A DNA stretch of 64,000 nt from Bdellovibrionales bacterium RIFCSPHIGHO2_01_FULL_40_29 (GCA_001771815.1 MEPU01000004.1:62001-126000); one strand, 5' to 3'; numbered from the stretch's first letter, positions 1-9,918 are shown. Made by a program: numbers and translations. The notes: a model not told the origin generated them from the sequence alone.

Positions 1-1007
1 TGCGGCACTCGACGGATACAAGATTCATAGTAATTCTCATGAAGCGAGATCATTGAAACTCGATTCAATGATTCATAGCTTTCGCCCGTTAAAAGAAGCG
101 CTTCACCCAACTCATCTGGAGTTAAATCATCCGTCAGCAAGCGCAGTAAGGCCGGAATGGCACGCATGTCTTCGATATCGCTTTTTTTATTCTTGAGCAT
201 TAAACGAATCGATGACAGCTTTGTTAATGTTTCATTTGAATCCCATTGCTGAATTGAGTTTCTCCATGACGTGTTTTTCACCTTTAAAAAACCAGGAATC
301 GATTTATTCTGACTAAGCGCTTCCGTCAGAATTTCTGCTTTTGCCTTATCCTGCATATATTGAACGGCGACCATAAATCCCAATCGCGACACGGTCTCAA
401 TATCACTGTGTAAATCTTGATGAGAATAAACTTTTCGCATTTCTTGCTGAGCCAATTTATAGGCTGAATCAAATTGACGAAAAGCCACCATAAATTCAAT
501 CTGATCTTTAATCGGAAGTGTATTCACATACGGCTCAACAGAGTCTTGAAGTCGCACCTCAACACCATCTTTGACTCGCGTATGACATTCAAGGCAATAG
601 CTCGTCACTTTTACCAATTGAGATCGTGAATACTCATGCCACCCATTGTTAAAATTTTCATCCGCTTGCTTGATCTCGTTTGCAAACTCTGCAGCTACAA
701 ATCGCGCTGTTGGATCTTTGGCCAAGATAATGGGGTCGTGTTTCACATTCTGAGAATCGACGGCCAGCTCATGAATAGATTTACTGAGAAATTTTTTATT
801 TACAGGATCATTAAATTTTTTCTTATCAAAAATATAAGGCTGCAGCATCACCAAATCTCGTTTGAGATTCTGCATCGAATCGTTCCAAACTGGTGGTGGT
901 AAAAACCCTTGCTGTGATCCACCAGCTTCATAGTCAGTTCGAGTGGGTTTTCCTTGGCATGACAAAAGAGTTGAAATGATCACAATAATGGCGACAAAGA
1001 TTTTCAT
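1..1007 (-). CDS. Lipoprotein with one c-type haem motif, partial (continues past left edge)
   Basis: Not in ORF track because the stop lies outside the window. Translation from ATG at 1007: MKIFVAIIVIISTLLSCQGKPTRTDYEAGG...; lipobox LLSC; in-frame CLECH (CXXCH) at 582-596; 16 bp downstream of ccoG. Confidence 0.85.
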   Translation of the reverse strand, partial: MKIFVAIIVIISTLLSCQGKPTRTDYEAGGSQQGFLPPPVWNDSMQNLKRDLVMLQPYIFDKKKFNDPVNKKFLSKSIHELAVDSQNVKHDPIILAKDPTARFVAAEFANEIKQADENFNNGWHEYSRSQLVKVTSYCLECHTRVKDGVEVRLQDSVEPYVNTLPIKDQIEFMVAFRQFDSAYKLAQQEMRKVYSHQDLHSDIETVSRLGFMVAVQYMQDKAKAEILTEALSQNKSIPGFLKVKNTSWRNSIQQWDSNETLTKLSSIRLMLKNKKSDIEDMRAIPALLRLLTDDLTPDELGEALLLTGESYESLNRVSMISLHENYYESCIRRVP

Positions 1008-1023
1008 ACAAGTTCTCCACGTG

Positions 1024-2388
1024 TTATGGCTGTGACTTGGTCGGACCGACTGCCGAAACATCGACAACACGGCTCTCTTGACTGTTCACTTCCTGAACTT
1101 TAAATCGTAGCGGAGTACTTTTGGATTGGTCAAATGCTGCTTGGGGTAGACTGATAAAAAGATGAACTTCTTTGGACATACCGGCTCCCAATTGGTGAAC
1201 TGGCATCGCTTGTGTTAACTTAATCGGTACATTCAAAATTGATTCTACAGTGATTTCAAAAATCTGAGGCTTATGACTTTGATTGTGCAAATTCACTTTA
1301 AAATGATTGATCACCGAGTTGTCCGAGCCCATCTGATAGGGAGCACCCGAAGCTCGCAACACTGCCGAGTTAAAGGACATATGATTGATCAGGTTATAAC
1401 TAAGACCTGATAGTGCTACAAGAAATAGAGTTGAATACGCCACGATTCGTGGTCGGAAATATGACGCTTTCGTGCGAGGCTCAACAGATCCATACGAAAT
1501 TAAACCTGTTGGCTTATTCACCTTGGTCATGATCTCATCACATGCATCAATGCATGCCGTGCAAGCGATACACTCCAGTTGACTGCCGTGACGGATATCA
1601 ATTCCAGTTGGACAAACTTGAACACAACGATTACACGAAACGCAATCGCCTTGTTTTTCTTTGGGAACTTCTATTGATTTTCGAGGCTCCCCACGGACAG
1701 CATTGTACATCACCGTGATCGAATGCGTGTCCATCAAGACACTTTGAAATCGACCATAGGGACATGCGATAATACAAAACTGCTCTCGAAACCAACCAAA
1801 ATTAAACAGCAATAATGCTGTCCCCCCAGTGACCAGTATAAAATAAGTCCAATTCTCCTGAGGTGAACCTGACATCATCTGAAGAAGACGCTCACTTCCA
1901 CTGAAGTAAGCAATAAAACTGTGAGCAAAAATAGAACTCACGACAAAAAATAAAAACCACTTGATAGACATCTTTGTGATTTTTTCTGCAGTTATAGGCC
2001 CCTGACTCAATCGGCGACGATTGATATAATTTCCTTCAACCCAAATTTCAATGCGGCGGTAAATAGCCTCGATAAATACAGTCTGCGGACAAGCCCAACC
2101 ACACCAAAATCGACCCCATAAAGCTGTCGACAACATCAATCCCAAAACAAACATAGCTAAAATGAAAAAAAATAACGGCGAATCGTGAGACTGAAATAAA
2201 GCCCCAAACAATTCAAATCGACGGTTACCAATATCAAAGAGCACCGCCTGGGATCCATTGATTCGAATCCAAGGCAGGGCTAAAAAAATTACCATGAGTA
2301 AAAAATGAATACGCGTTCTCCAGGTGCGAAAACGCCCCTTCACCTCGGCAGGTATAATTGTCTGCCGACTTCCGTATTCATTCAACAT
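1024..2388 (-). CDS. ccoG: Cytochrome c oxidase accessory protein CcoG (FixG/RdxA), polyferredoxin
   Basis: CGWACPQTVF, CVSCNRCVQVCPTGIDIRHGSQLECIACTACIDACDEIM; start refined to MLNEYGSRQT at 2388, removing the overlap with ccoP. Confidence 0.93.
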   Translation of the reverse strand: MLNEYGSRQTIIPAEVKGRFRTWRTRIHFLLMVIFLALPWIRINGSQAVLFDIGNRRFELFGALFQSHDSPLFFFILAMFVLGLMLSTALWGRFWCGWACPQTVFIEAIYRRIEIWVEGNYINRRRLSQGPITAEKITKMSIKWFLFFVVSSIFAHSFIAYFSGSERLLQMMSGSPQENWTYFILVTGGTALLLFNFGWFREQFCIIACPYGRFQSVLMDTHSITVMYNAVRGEPRKSIEVPKEKQGDCVSCNRCVQVCPTGIDIRHGSQLECIACTACIDACDEIMTKVNKPTGLISYGSVEPRTKASYFRPRIVAYSTLFLVALSGLSYNLINHMSFNSAVLRASGAPYQMGSDNSVINHFKVNLHNQSHKPQIFEITVESILNVPIKLTQAMPVHQLGAGMSKEVHLFISLPQAAFDQSKSTPLRFKVQEVNSQESRVVDVSAVGPTKSQP

Positions 2389-2398
2389 GGTCAAACGG

Positions 2399-2968
2399 TC
2401 ATTCGACTGCAATTTTTTCCCCTTGAGGTGCTTTTGCATTCGCTGGTTTGGCACCTCGGTTTGAGCCGATAAATGCAACTACAGATCTAATCTCATCTGA
2501 ATTCAGTACGGACTCCCAACCCGGCATTCCCTTATCCAGAACACCTTGACGAACGGTCACACTCATTTGTGCTAATTTTCCTTGGCCATGAATCCAATAA
2601 TCATCGACTAAATTAGGTCCGATAATACCTTGCAATTCAACTCCGTGACAGGCTGCACATTTTGAATCATAAACCAGCTTGCCAGCCGCTAGAGCCTCTT
2701 GAGAACTGATCAACTTTAGAAGATCGTCTTCAGTATCCGCAGCACCACTTCCAGGACTGTTCTTTTTCATTTCAGCGATAACGGCTAAATCTGACTTAAG
2801 TTCTGCCAATTGAGTTGGAGCTCCGGCAATCTCATAGTGAATCCAATAAATAAAGGCAAAAATAACAGTTCCAATAAATATCCCCAACCACCACAGTGGT
2901 AAGGGATTATTGAACTCTTGAATTCCATCATACTCGTGATCCATTAAATTCTTATTAATATCATCCAT
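2399..2968 (-). CDS. ccoP: cbb3-type cytochrome c oxidase subunit CcoP, single-haem form
   Basis: N-terminal TM after HEYDGIQEFNNPLPLWW (CcoP signature); only one CXXCH (CAACHG); GMPGW downstream. Confidence 0.9.
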   Translation of the reverse strand: MDDINKNLMDHEYDGIQEFNNPLPLWWLGIFIGTVIFAFIYWIHYEIAGAPTQLAELKSDLAVIAEMKKNSPGSGAADTEDDLLKLISSQEALAAGKLVYDSKCAACHGVELQGIIGPNLVDDYWIHGQGKLAQMSVTVRQGVLDKGMPGWESVLNSDEIRSVVAFIGSNRGAKPANAKAPQGEKIAVE

Positions 2969-2969
2969 G

Positions 2970-3137
2970 TTACTGCTCCTCTGACAGTGGCATCGCTGCT
3001 AATTTTTGATAAAATTCTTTTGATTGATACCGAAAATAAGTCCTTATCACGACACTCGCAAATGCAAAGAGAAAAAGCCCCATGCCAAAAACAACTATTG
3101 GTATGTCAGTAAATATTTTCATTCCTTGTGATAACAT
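2970..3137 (-). CDS. ccoQ: CcoQ-like small membrane protein, 55 aa
   Basis: Below ORF-track size limit. MLSQGMKIFTDIPIVVFGMGLFLFAFASVVIRTYFRYQSKEFYQKLAAMPLSEEQ; one TM; between ccoNO and ccoP. Confidence 0.75.
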   Translation of the reverse strand: MLSQGMKIFTDIPIVVFGMGLFLFAFASVVIRTYFRYQSKEFYQKLAAMPLSEEQ

Positions 3138-3148
3138 TTTACTCTCCT

Positions 3149-5281
3149 TTATTTCTGTTCCGCATTTTGGCTTTTCTGACCCAAAGATTGCAGATATGCA
3201 ATAATCGCAACGATCTCTTTGTCCTCAAGTTTTGCTGGAGCACCTTGTTTTTCTAATTCAACAGCTATTGCTTTTGCATCTTTCTCGGCTTGGATATCTG
3301 CATTCGCCACTTGTTCATCTGTGTAAGGAACACCTAAGTACCGAAGTACTGTTGTTTTCTTACGAAGACTAACAAAGTCAATTTTCTTACGCTCTAACCA
3401 TGGGTACGCCGGCATAATCGACATTGGTGTCACGGCGCGAGGATCAATCATGTGTCGATAGTGCCACAGATCAGGATACTTTTTACCCAGGCGAGCTAAA
3501 TCCGGTCCTGTGCGTTTTGACCCCCATTGAAATGGATGATCATACATGGACTCTGCAACTGTGGATGGATTACCATAGCGCAATACCTCTGCTGCTAAAG
3601 GACGAATTTGTTGCGAGTGACACACATAACAACCTTCGCGGATATACAAATCGCGACCCGCAAGTTCCAATTGTGAGTACGGAACTTGTTGCACATTGGA
3701 TGGAACATATTTATGCAACGAAAGTGTTGGATAAATTTCAATGACAGAACCCACCAAAATCGCCACCAAAGTCAGAACTGAGAATGTCGCAGCCATGCCT
3801 TCTAATTTGCGATGAGGATTTTTTGAAGTTTCAGCCATGTTGCGATTACTAGTCACTTTAACTGGAGTTGGTACAGATGCTTTTGCATCGCGAATTGTCT
3901 TATAGATATTGTATCCCATGATGACAAATCCAACGATAAACAACCCACCAGAAAATGCACGCACCCAGTACAATGGAACAATTCGAGTCACTGTTTCAAC
4001 GAAATCAGGATAAACTAATTTACCACTGGAATCCATTGCCAACCACATCATACCTTGAGTGATTCCGGCTGTAACCATTGATAAGTAATAACCAACAACT
4101 CCTAGTAATCCGAACCAAAAATGAACTTCGGCAAGTTTCACAGAATGAAGTTTTGTATTCCAAAGACGTGGGACTAAATAATAAATCATACCAAAAGAAA
4201 GAAATCCATTCCAACCCAAGGCTCCACCGTGAACGTGTCCGATAATCCAATCGGTATAGTGACCTAAAGCACTGACAGACTTAATTGACAGCAATGGACC
4301 TTCAAAAGTCGACATTCCATAAAACGTGACGGCAGCAACAAAAAACTTAACAATAGGATCCGTGCGCAGCAAATGCCAGGCTCCACGCAATGTCAAAAGT
4401 CCATTGATCATTCCACCCCATGATGGCGCCCATAACATCAAAGAAAAAACCATACCCAAAGTTTGGGCCCATTCCGGCAATGACGTGTAAAGCAGATGAT
4501 GCGGACCAGCCCAGATATAGATAAAAACCAAGGCCCAAAAGTGGATAATAGATAAACGGTATGAATAAATCGGACGATTAACTGCCTTTGGTAAGTAGTA
4601 ATACATCAAACCTAAAAATGGTGTCGTTAAGAAAAATGCAACAGCATTATGACCGTACCACCATTGCACCATGGCATCTTGGATTCCGGCATAAACGGGA
4701 TAACTTTTCAATGCCGAAACCGGAATTGAAATCGCGTTTACGATATGAAGAACGGCAACTGTAACGATGGTTGCAATATAAAACCACAATGCGACGTACA
4801 TGTGTTTTTCACGACGACGATAAAGAGTTCCAAAAAAGTTCACCGCAAAAACAACCCAAATCAAAGTGATGGCAATATCAATTGGCCACTCAAGCTCCGC
4901 ATACTCTTTGGATTGAGAATACCCCAATGGCAAAGTGATCGCAGCGGAAACAATGATGGCCTGCCAACCCCAGAAATGAATCTTACTTAAGGTGTCCGAA
5001 AACATTCGCGTTTTAAGAAGACGCTGGGACGAATGATAAATACCTGCAAAAATCGCATTTCCTGCAAATGCAAAAATGGCGGCATTCGTATGAAGAGGGC
5101 GCAATCGACCAAAGGTCAACCATTCCATATTCATATTAAACGGCCAATAGGCCAACTGCAATGCGGCCAATAAACCGGCCAAAAAAGCCACTGCTGCAAA
5201 TACAAGTGTTGCTAGAATAAATTTTTTGACGATGTCATCGTCATAATAAATTTCTTCGTAGTTGGTGTTCTTCTCAATCAT
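3149..5281 (-). CDS. ccoN: cbb3-type cytochrome c oxidase subunit I/II fusion (CcoN-CcoO)
   Basis: CcoN haem-copper core (WWYGHNAVAFFLTTPFLGLMYYYLPK, GHVHGGALGWNGF) followed in the same ORF by CcoO (YIREGCYVCHSQQIRPL...GPDLARLGKKYPDLWHYRHMIDPR). Start refined to MIEKNTNYEE at 5281 with AGGAG upstream. Confidence 0.94.
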   Translation of the reverse strand: MIEKNTNYEEIYYDDDIVKKFILATLVFAAVAFLAGLLAALQLAYWPFNMNMEWLTFGRLRPLHTNAAIFAFAGNAIFAGIYHSSQRLLKTRMFSDTLSKIHFWGWQAIIVSAAITLPLGYSQSKEYAELEWPIDIAITLIWVVFAVNFFGTLYRRREKHMYVALWFYIATIVTVAVLHIVNAISIPVSALKSYPVYAGIQDAMVQWWYGHNAVAFFLTTPFLGLMYYYLPKAVNRPIYSYRLSIIHFWALVFIYIWAGPHHLLYTSLPEWAQTLGMVFSLMLWAPSWGGMINGLLTLRGAWHLLRTDPIVKFFVAAVTFYGMSTFEGPLLSIKSVSALGHYTDWIIGHVHGGALGWNGFLSFGMIYYLVPRLWNTKLHSVKLAEVHFWFGLLGVVGYYLSMVTAGITQGMMWLAMDSSGKLVYPDFVETVTRIVPLYWVRAFSGGLFIVGFVIMGYNIYKTIRDAKASVPTPVKVTSNRNMAETSKNPHRKLEGMAATFSVLTLVAILVGSVIEIYPTLSLHKYVPSNVQQVPYSQLELAGRDLYIREGCYVCHSQQIRPLAAEVLRYGNPSTVAESMYDHPFQWGSKRTGPDLARLGKKYPDLWHYRHMIDPRAVTPMSIMPAYPWLERKKIDFVSLRKKTTVLRYLGVPYTDEQVANADIQAEKDAKAIAVELEKQGAPAKLEDKEIVAIIAYLQSLGQKSQNAEQK

Positions 5282-5282
5282 G

Positions 5283-5429
5283 CTAGGCTCCTTCATCATC
5301 TTCAAGCATTCGGTGTGGGGGTGTATCGATATCATCGACTTGTCCTGAGCTGACATTCCAAATGAACGCCGCTAAAAAACTTATCGCTAATAATAAAGAA
5401 ATGGGGATCATCAGAAACAAAATACTCAT
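5283..5429 (-). CDS. ccoS: CcoS-like cbb3 oxidase maturation protein, 48 aa
   Basis: Below ORF-track size limit. MSILFLMIPISLLLAISFLAAFIWNVSSGQVDDIDTPPHRMLEDDEGA; ATGA overlap with ccoI stop; GQVDDIDTPPHRML is CcoS-like. Confidence 0.88.
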   Translation of the reverse strand: MSILFLMIPISLLLAISFLAAFIWNVSSGQVDDIDTPPHRMLEDDEGA

Positions 5430-7588
5430 TTGCGACTCCTAAGCCATGTGCTGAGTAAAATAAATCCGCTACTGATCGGCATAAGCACTGCCGCGACAAA
5501 AGGATTCACCAACCCCATCAGAGCAAACGTTCCTGTTGCAATATTATAAATAACTGAAATAGTTAGATTCTGACGAATAAGCCCAATGGCTTCTTTGCTG
5601 ATTGTCAGTAAATCTGTAATGCCGCGAAGACTTGGAGTGGTTAAATAAACCTGAGAACTACGCATCGCGGCCTCGACTCCTCCAGATGAAGCAACACTGA
5701 CATGTGACTTGATCAGCGCTAAACTGTCATTGATTCCATCTCCAACCATCATAGATCCAGGATGATCAACGATCAACTGGGCTTTTTGAGCCGGACTCAC
5801 TTCAGCAAAAACTTCCTGATCAGAAAAACCAAGCTGTGTCGCCAGACGACTGACAACTTCTTTTTTATCACCCGAAAGCAGAGCCAACTTATAACCTTTT
5901 TGACGTAATATTCTCAATGTCTCGACACAATCTGGCTTAAGTTGTGCTGAAAAACTAAAGCGCGCAGAAAGCTTTCCATCCGTATAAAGAGCACATGACA
6001 TTTCGGAATGAGCTGTGTCATCTTTTCGAATTTCGTAAGTCACGCCATCAATAAGACCCGACACCCCTCGCCCCGGGAACTCAACCAGTGCTTGCACAGT
6101 ATATAAAGAAGACGCCGAAAATGATTTTCGAAATGCAAAGGCCATTGGATGCGAGGATTCATTTTCAAGACTCAGTATAACTTTCTGCTGATGAGCAGAG
6201 ATCAATGCCGGAGATTCATTCAAAGACAATTCAGTCTCCGTCAAAGTTCCCGTTTTATCAAAAAAAATAGATTTAACTTCCTGCACGCGCTCAAAAACAT
6301 TGGCACTGCGAATAACTAAACCCTTTCGCTGAGCTTTTCGTAATGCAGAGGTTAACGCCAAAGGAGTACCAAAAGCCATTGCGCAAGGACAAGCCAGTAT
6401 AATTAATGCCAAAGATCTGCGAATCGCCTCTTCCGGAGAGACAAACCAGTATGCTGCTAAAAAAATAAGACCAATAGAAAAAACTATGACTAACAGCCAC
6501 TGCGCCCATCGATCCGCCATGGAAACAATACGATTTTTCGTTAAACTAAACCTCTGAACTTCTTGTAAAATTTGGCCAAAGCTTGTTTGTGATAACAACT
6601 GAGTGACTCGCAATTCAGCTGTCCCCGAAACCAATCTTGCTCCTGCAGGAACAGTGGCTCCTTTTAAAAAAGTCTTCGCTTTCACTTCACCTGATAACCA
6701 TGCCATTCCAAAATAAGCTTTGTCAGATAGCAGTACAGCATCTCCTGGAAGCGTTTCCGCATCTCCAATAATAATCCGATCATCCACTTTAATCAGATCC
6801 AATGGCGTCCAAGCCCATGAATCATTCTGAACTTTTCGCACGCGCTGCAACTGAAGGGCTTCACCAAGACTGTCTGATTTTAAAAAACGACGCTGCAAGC
6901 GGCGCTGCGCCCAGCGAGAAACTAAAATTAAAAATAGAAAACCACTTAATGAATCAAAATAGATATCATCTTTTCCACGCAATAATTGCATTGTCGAAAA
7001 AACGAATCCTGCAAACGAAGCCACTGCCATCGGCAAATCAATAGACACTTGTTTTTGACGAAGACTATTCCATGCTCCTACATAAAAAGGCCATGCCACA
7101 TAACTCACCACGGGCAAGTAGAGTAAAAAACTAAGCCAAACAAACACAGATTGTAAATCGCCAGTGACTCCAAAATAACTGGCAAAACTGTATGTCATTA
7201 TATTACCCGCACAAACGGCGGCGACAGCCAGTCGAATAAGTTCCGATCGATCTTCACTATTTAATATATCGTCAGCGCTTGTATCAGTCATGACAGGGGT
7301 TGGATGAAAACCCATTTGCGAAATCAGATCTGCGACAGTTGAAAATTTAAAGATCGAGAAATCAACTTCAACGTCGGCTAAGTTTTTTCCCATATCGACA
7401 CGAAATTGTTTGATGCCGGGATTGGCAATCGACAAATCTTCAAGTTTTCGCACACATTTTCCGCAGCGGATTCCACCAACATAAAATTGAATATGATTTT
7501 TTTGTGGTCCTGTTGCATAACGATCCACAAATTCTGGTTGATCCAAAAAAGAAAAATCGTTCGAAGAAACCACATCAAGATTTTGCAT
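5426..7588 (-). CDS. ccoI: CcoI/FixI-type copper P-type ATPase
   Basis: N-terminal HMA GGIRCGKCVRKL, CPC motif [35 protein letters not shown]; first gene of the cco operon; start taken at internal Met 7588. Confidence 0.92.
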   Translation of the reverse strand: MQNLDVVSSNDFSFLDQPEFVDRYATGPQKNHIQFYVGGIRCGKCVRKLEDLSIANPGIKQFRVDMGKNLADVEVDFSIFKFSTVADLISQMGFHPTPVMTDTSADDILNSEDRSELIRLAVAAVCAGNIMTYSFASYFGVTGDLQSVFVWLSFLLYLPVVSYVAWPFYVGAWNSLRQKQVSIDLPMAVASFAGFVFSTMQLLRGKDDIYFDSLSGFLFLILVSRWAQRRLQRRFLKSDSLGEALQLQRVRKVQNDSWAWTPLDLIKVDDRIIIGDAETLPGDAVLLSDKAYFGMAWLSGEVKAKTFLKGATVPAGARLVSGTAELRVTQLLSQTSFGQILQEVQRFSLTKNRIVSMADRWAQWLLVIVFSIGLIFLAAYWFVSPEEAIRRSLALIILACPCAMAFGTPLALTSALRKAQRKGLVIRSANVFERVQEVKSIFFDKTGTLTETELSLNESPALISAHQQKVILSLENESSHPMAFAFRKSFSASSLYTVQALVEFPGRGVSGLIDGVTYEIRKDDTAHSEMSCALYTDGKLSARFSFSAQLKPDCVETLRILRQKGYKLALLSGDKKEVVSRLATQLGFSDQEVFAEVSPAQKAQLIVDHPGSMMVGDGINDSLALIKSHVSVASSGGVEAAMRSSQVYLTTPSLRGITDLLTISKEAIGLIRQNLTISVIYNIATGTFALMGLVNPFVAAVLMPISSGFILLSTWLRSRK

Positions 7589-7696
7589 GATTCCATGGTA
7601 TTGCGAGGCTAATACCAACACAAGAGGTCTTCAAAAAGAATACATTCACTTTAGCCCAATCCCAGTGACACTCTGTCGTAAAGCCTCAAAGTTTTT

Positions 7697-7711
7697 TTGA
7701 CAAAGTGTCAA
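7697..7711. promoter_or_regulatory. Palindrome TTGACA-AAG-TGTCAA in ccoI/usp divergent promoter region
   Basis: Perfect 6-3-6 inverted repeat; weaker copy GTGACA-CTC-TGTCGT at 7665-7679. Confidence 0.55.
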
Positions 7712-7791
7712 GATTTCAAAACATACTCTTCTTTAATTGATACACAGGAACGGCACGACCAATGCATTTAAATTATTTCGCAGGAGAGGCC

Positions 7792-8634
7792 ATGAACCCA
7801 CATCAATTTCAAACCATCATTGTTGGCCTCGATTTCTCTCCGTATTCGAAAAATGTGCTTAAGCAAGCCATTGCAATTGCTGGTAAAAAATTACGCTTAG
7901 TTATTGTTCACACCATCAATACTTCCTATCTTGTTACTGGAGTGAATCTATTCATCGGTGTCCGAAGCGGTGTTATTGGACCTTTAACCCAAGATATTAA
8001 AAAATTCTATAAGCTCGATGACCTTGCTCCTCATGCTAAAGTTGTCGTGGCCTTTGGAAACCCAGCTGATCATATTGTCCGACTGGCCAAAACTTTTCCG
8101 TCTCCGCTGATTGTCATAGGTCAGTATGGAAAAAGCTCTTTGGCTGGTCGACTTTTTCTTGGCAGCACAGCCGAATCCATTGCACTTCGTGCCACATCAC
8201 CCGTTTGGATTCAAAAAGGTTCCCAAATCATTCATCCTCAAAAAATTCTTATCCCCTGTGATTTTAGCTCGCGCACAGAAAATGCTATCGCTATAGCAAA
8301 AACACTGGCCTCAACTCGAAAATCACATCTTGAGTTATTTCATATTGAACAGGATTTCTTTCCTGAAATTGGCGATTCACAATTAAAAGATGCACTCAAA
8401 AATTTTCAAGAAAAAGAAACAACCTTTAAAAAGAAATTTTTAAAACGCTATGCCAAAATAAAATTTTTCAACAAAATAGGAGAACCCGCTGCTGAAATCA
8501 TCAAAGCGGCTAAAAAATTTGATCTTGTTGTGATGGCGCCGCATCGACGTCGCGGCCTCTTCAGTTCATTTGGTAGCGTTACTGGAAAAGTTGTTCGAGC
8601 AGGAACTATTCCCGTATTGATTTCAAGGTCCTAG
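7792..8634 (+). CDS. Tandem universal stress protein (two UspA domains)
   Basis: IIVGLDFSPYSKNVLKQA...VIGQYGKSSLAGRLFLGSTAESIALRATSPVWI and second domain KILIPCDFSSRTENAIAIA...; ATG at 7792 preceded by GGAGAGG. Confidence 0.9.
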   Translation: MNPHQFQTIIVGLDFSPYSKNVLKQAIAIAGKKLRLVIVHTINTSYLVTGVNLFIGVRSGVIGPLTQDIKKFYKLDDLAPHAKVVVAFGNPADHIVRLAKTFPSPLIVIGQYGKSSLAGRLFLGSTAESIALRATSPVWIQKGSQIIHPQKILIPCDFSSRTENAIAIAKTLASTRKSHLELFHIEQDFFPEIGDSQLKDALKNFQEKETTFKKKFLKRYAKIKFFNKIGEPAAEIIKAAKKFDLVVMAPHRRRGLFSSFGSVTGKVVRAGTIPVLISRS

Positions 8635-9424
8635 GAATTCGCTTCAAAAGATCGCTTGCCATCAAACTAAGATGATCATTTCCCTCTTGAATCCAACTGT
8701 CTGCCATCATCCCGTGAAGACATGTTGCCAAACAAGCGGCCTCAACACTATCTATTTTTTGACTTAAAAACCCCGCAATCATTCCCGTCAAAACATCTCC
8801 AGTACCTGCCTTTGCAAGACTTGAATTGCCAGTAACTGATTGCCAGACTGTTTTTTCAGTGGCTATGAATGTCGGCGCCCCTTTTAAAACAACAATACAT
8901 CCCATTTTTTTCTGAGCTTGTTGCACAGCCTTCAGTCGATTTTTTCTGATCTTATCACCAGTTACCTGAAGTAATCGCGCCAATTCACCTTCGTGTGGTG
9001 TCAAAATCCATGTTGACGGCAATTGAATTATTTTTCGTTGCTTTGCAAGACAATTAATTGCTTCTGCATCCAAAACAACCGCAGTTACTTTTTCTCGTAT
9101 CAATTGTCGAATAATTCGGATTATACGAGTCGATGAATCCAGCCCTGGCCCCAATGCCACACAGGCGTATTCCGAAAAATGAGAAATCTTATGTATCGTT
9201 AAGAAATCAGGATGCTTGGCAATTGGAAATTTTTTTTTAGGATCATAAACAGAAACATATCCCGCACCCACGCGATAAGCGGCTTCGGCTGTGAAAATTC
9301 CGGCTCCCCATTTTCCTGGAGAACCAGCAATAATCAAACAGTTTCCACCGTGAGTTTTATTCTGTTTTGATAACCGTACAGGCAAAGCTCTGCTGGCCTT
9401 TGCCACGGAATACAATCGAATCAT
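8606..9424 (-). CDS. nnrD: ADP-dependent NAD(P)H-hydrate dehydratase
   Basis: YjeF C-terminal kinase fold: LIIAGSPGKWGAGIFTAEAAYRVGAGYV, LTPHEGELARLL, KGAPTFIA, GTGDVLTGMIAGFL. Confidence 0.9.
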   Translation of the reverse strand: MIRLYSVAKASRALPVRLSKQNKTHGGNCLIIAGSPGKWGAGIFTAEAAYRVGAGYVSVYDPKKKFPIAKHPDFLTIHKISHFSEYACVALGPGLDSSTRIIRIIRQLIREKVTAVVLDAEAINCLAKQRKIIQLPSTWILTPHEGELARLLQVTGDKIRKNRLKAVQQAQKKMGCIVVLKGAPTFIATEKTVWQSVTGNSSLAKAGTGDVLTGMIAGFLSQKIDSVEAACLATCLHGMMADSWIQEGNDHLSLMASDLLKRIPRTLKSIRE

Positions 9425-9918
9425 TAAATCCCAGCTCCAGAAAGTGATCGAGCAATATCACCAATGGGCGTTTTTGAAAGCCAGGTTGTAACACTTGCAA
9501 TCACGCCGTCCTTCGTTGGATACAACATATCCGCTAAAACTTTTAAAAGATCTTCATGGCTAACAATACCGACGATGGTATTCTCGCTAGTCACTAAAAA
9601 ACTGGATACTTTTTCATCGATCATTTTTTGAACCACAGAAATCAATTCTGCATCATAGGGTACCGTTATTACCGGTGTGCTCATAAAATCGCGAACAATT
9701 GCTTTGTAACCAAAATCAATTGATTCCGGTGTATCTGAGTTCATGGCTCTTTGAAAATCTCGATCTGAGATAATTCCGACCACATCACCAAATTTATTCA
9801 CCACTGGCATGTGCCGAATATTATTTGATCTCATTGTGGTATAGGCATCGTCTAATGCATCATGCATATTCACGGTCACCAAATTTATAGACATAATATC
9901 TTGAGTTTTAGTCGTCAT
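9424..9918 (-). CDS. Tandem CBS-domain protein
   Basis: MSINLVTVNMHDALDDAYTTMRSNNIRHMPVVN...VGIISDRDFQRA...FMSTPVITV...IVGIVSHEDLLKVL. Confidence 0.9.
   Translation of the reverse strand: MTTKTQDIMSINLVTVNMHDALDDAYTTMRSNNIRHMPVVNKFGDVVGIISDRDFQRAMNSDTPESIDFGYKAIVRDFMSTPVITVPYDAELISVVQKMIDEKVSSFLVTSENTIVGIVSHEDLLKVLADMLYPTKDGVIASVTTWLSKTPIGDIARSLSGAGI

Noticed and set aside
636-902. Plus-strand 88-aa ORF
   Set aside because: Antisense to the partial CXXCH lipoprotein CDS (1-1007, minus), which has a signal peptide and haem motif; the plus ORF looks like a shadow.
3424-5000. Several plus-strand ORFs inside ccoNO, and similar shadow ORFs inside copA, uvrB, uvrC, RND and P-type ATPase genes
   Set aside because: Antisense or out-of-frame to strongly recognised genes, without RBS or family motifs.
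7697-7711. Canonical FNR box
   Set aside because: FNR/ANR consensus TTGAT-N4-ATCAA is 14 bp; this is 15 bp with N3 core, so I report it as FNR-like geometry but do not call FNR.
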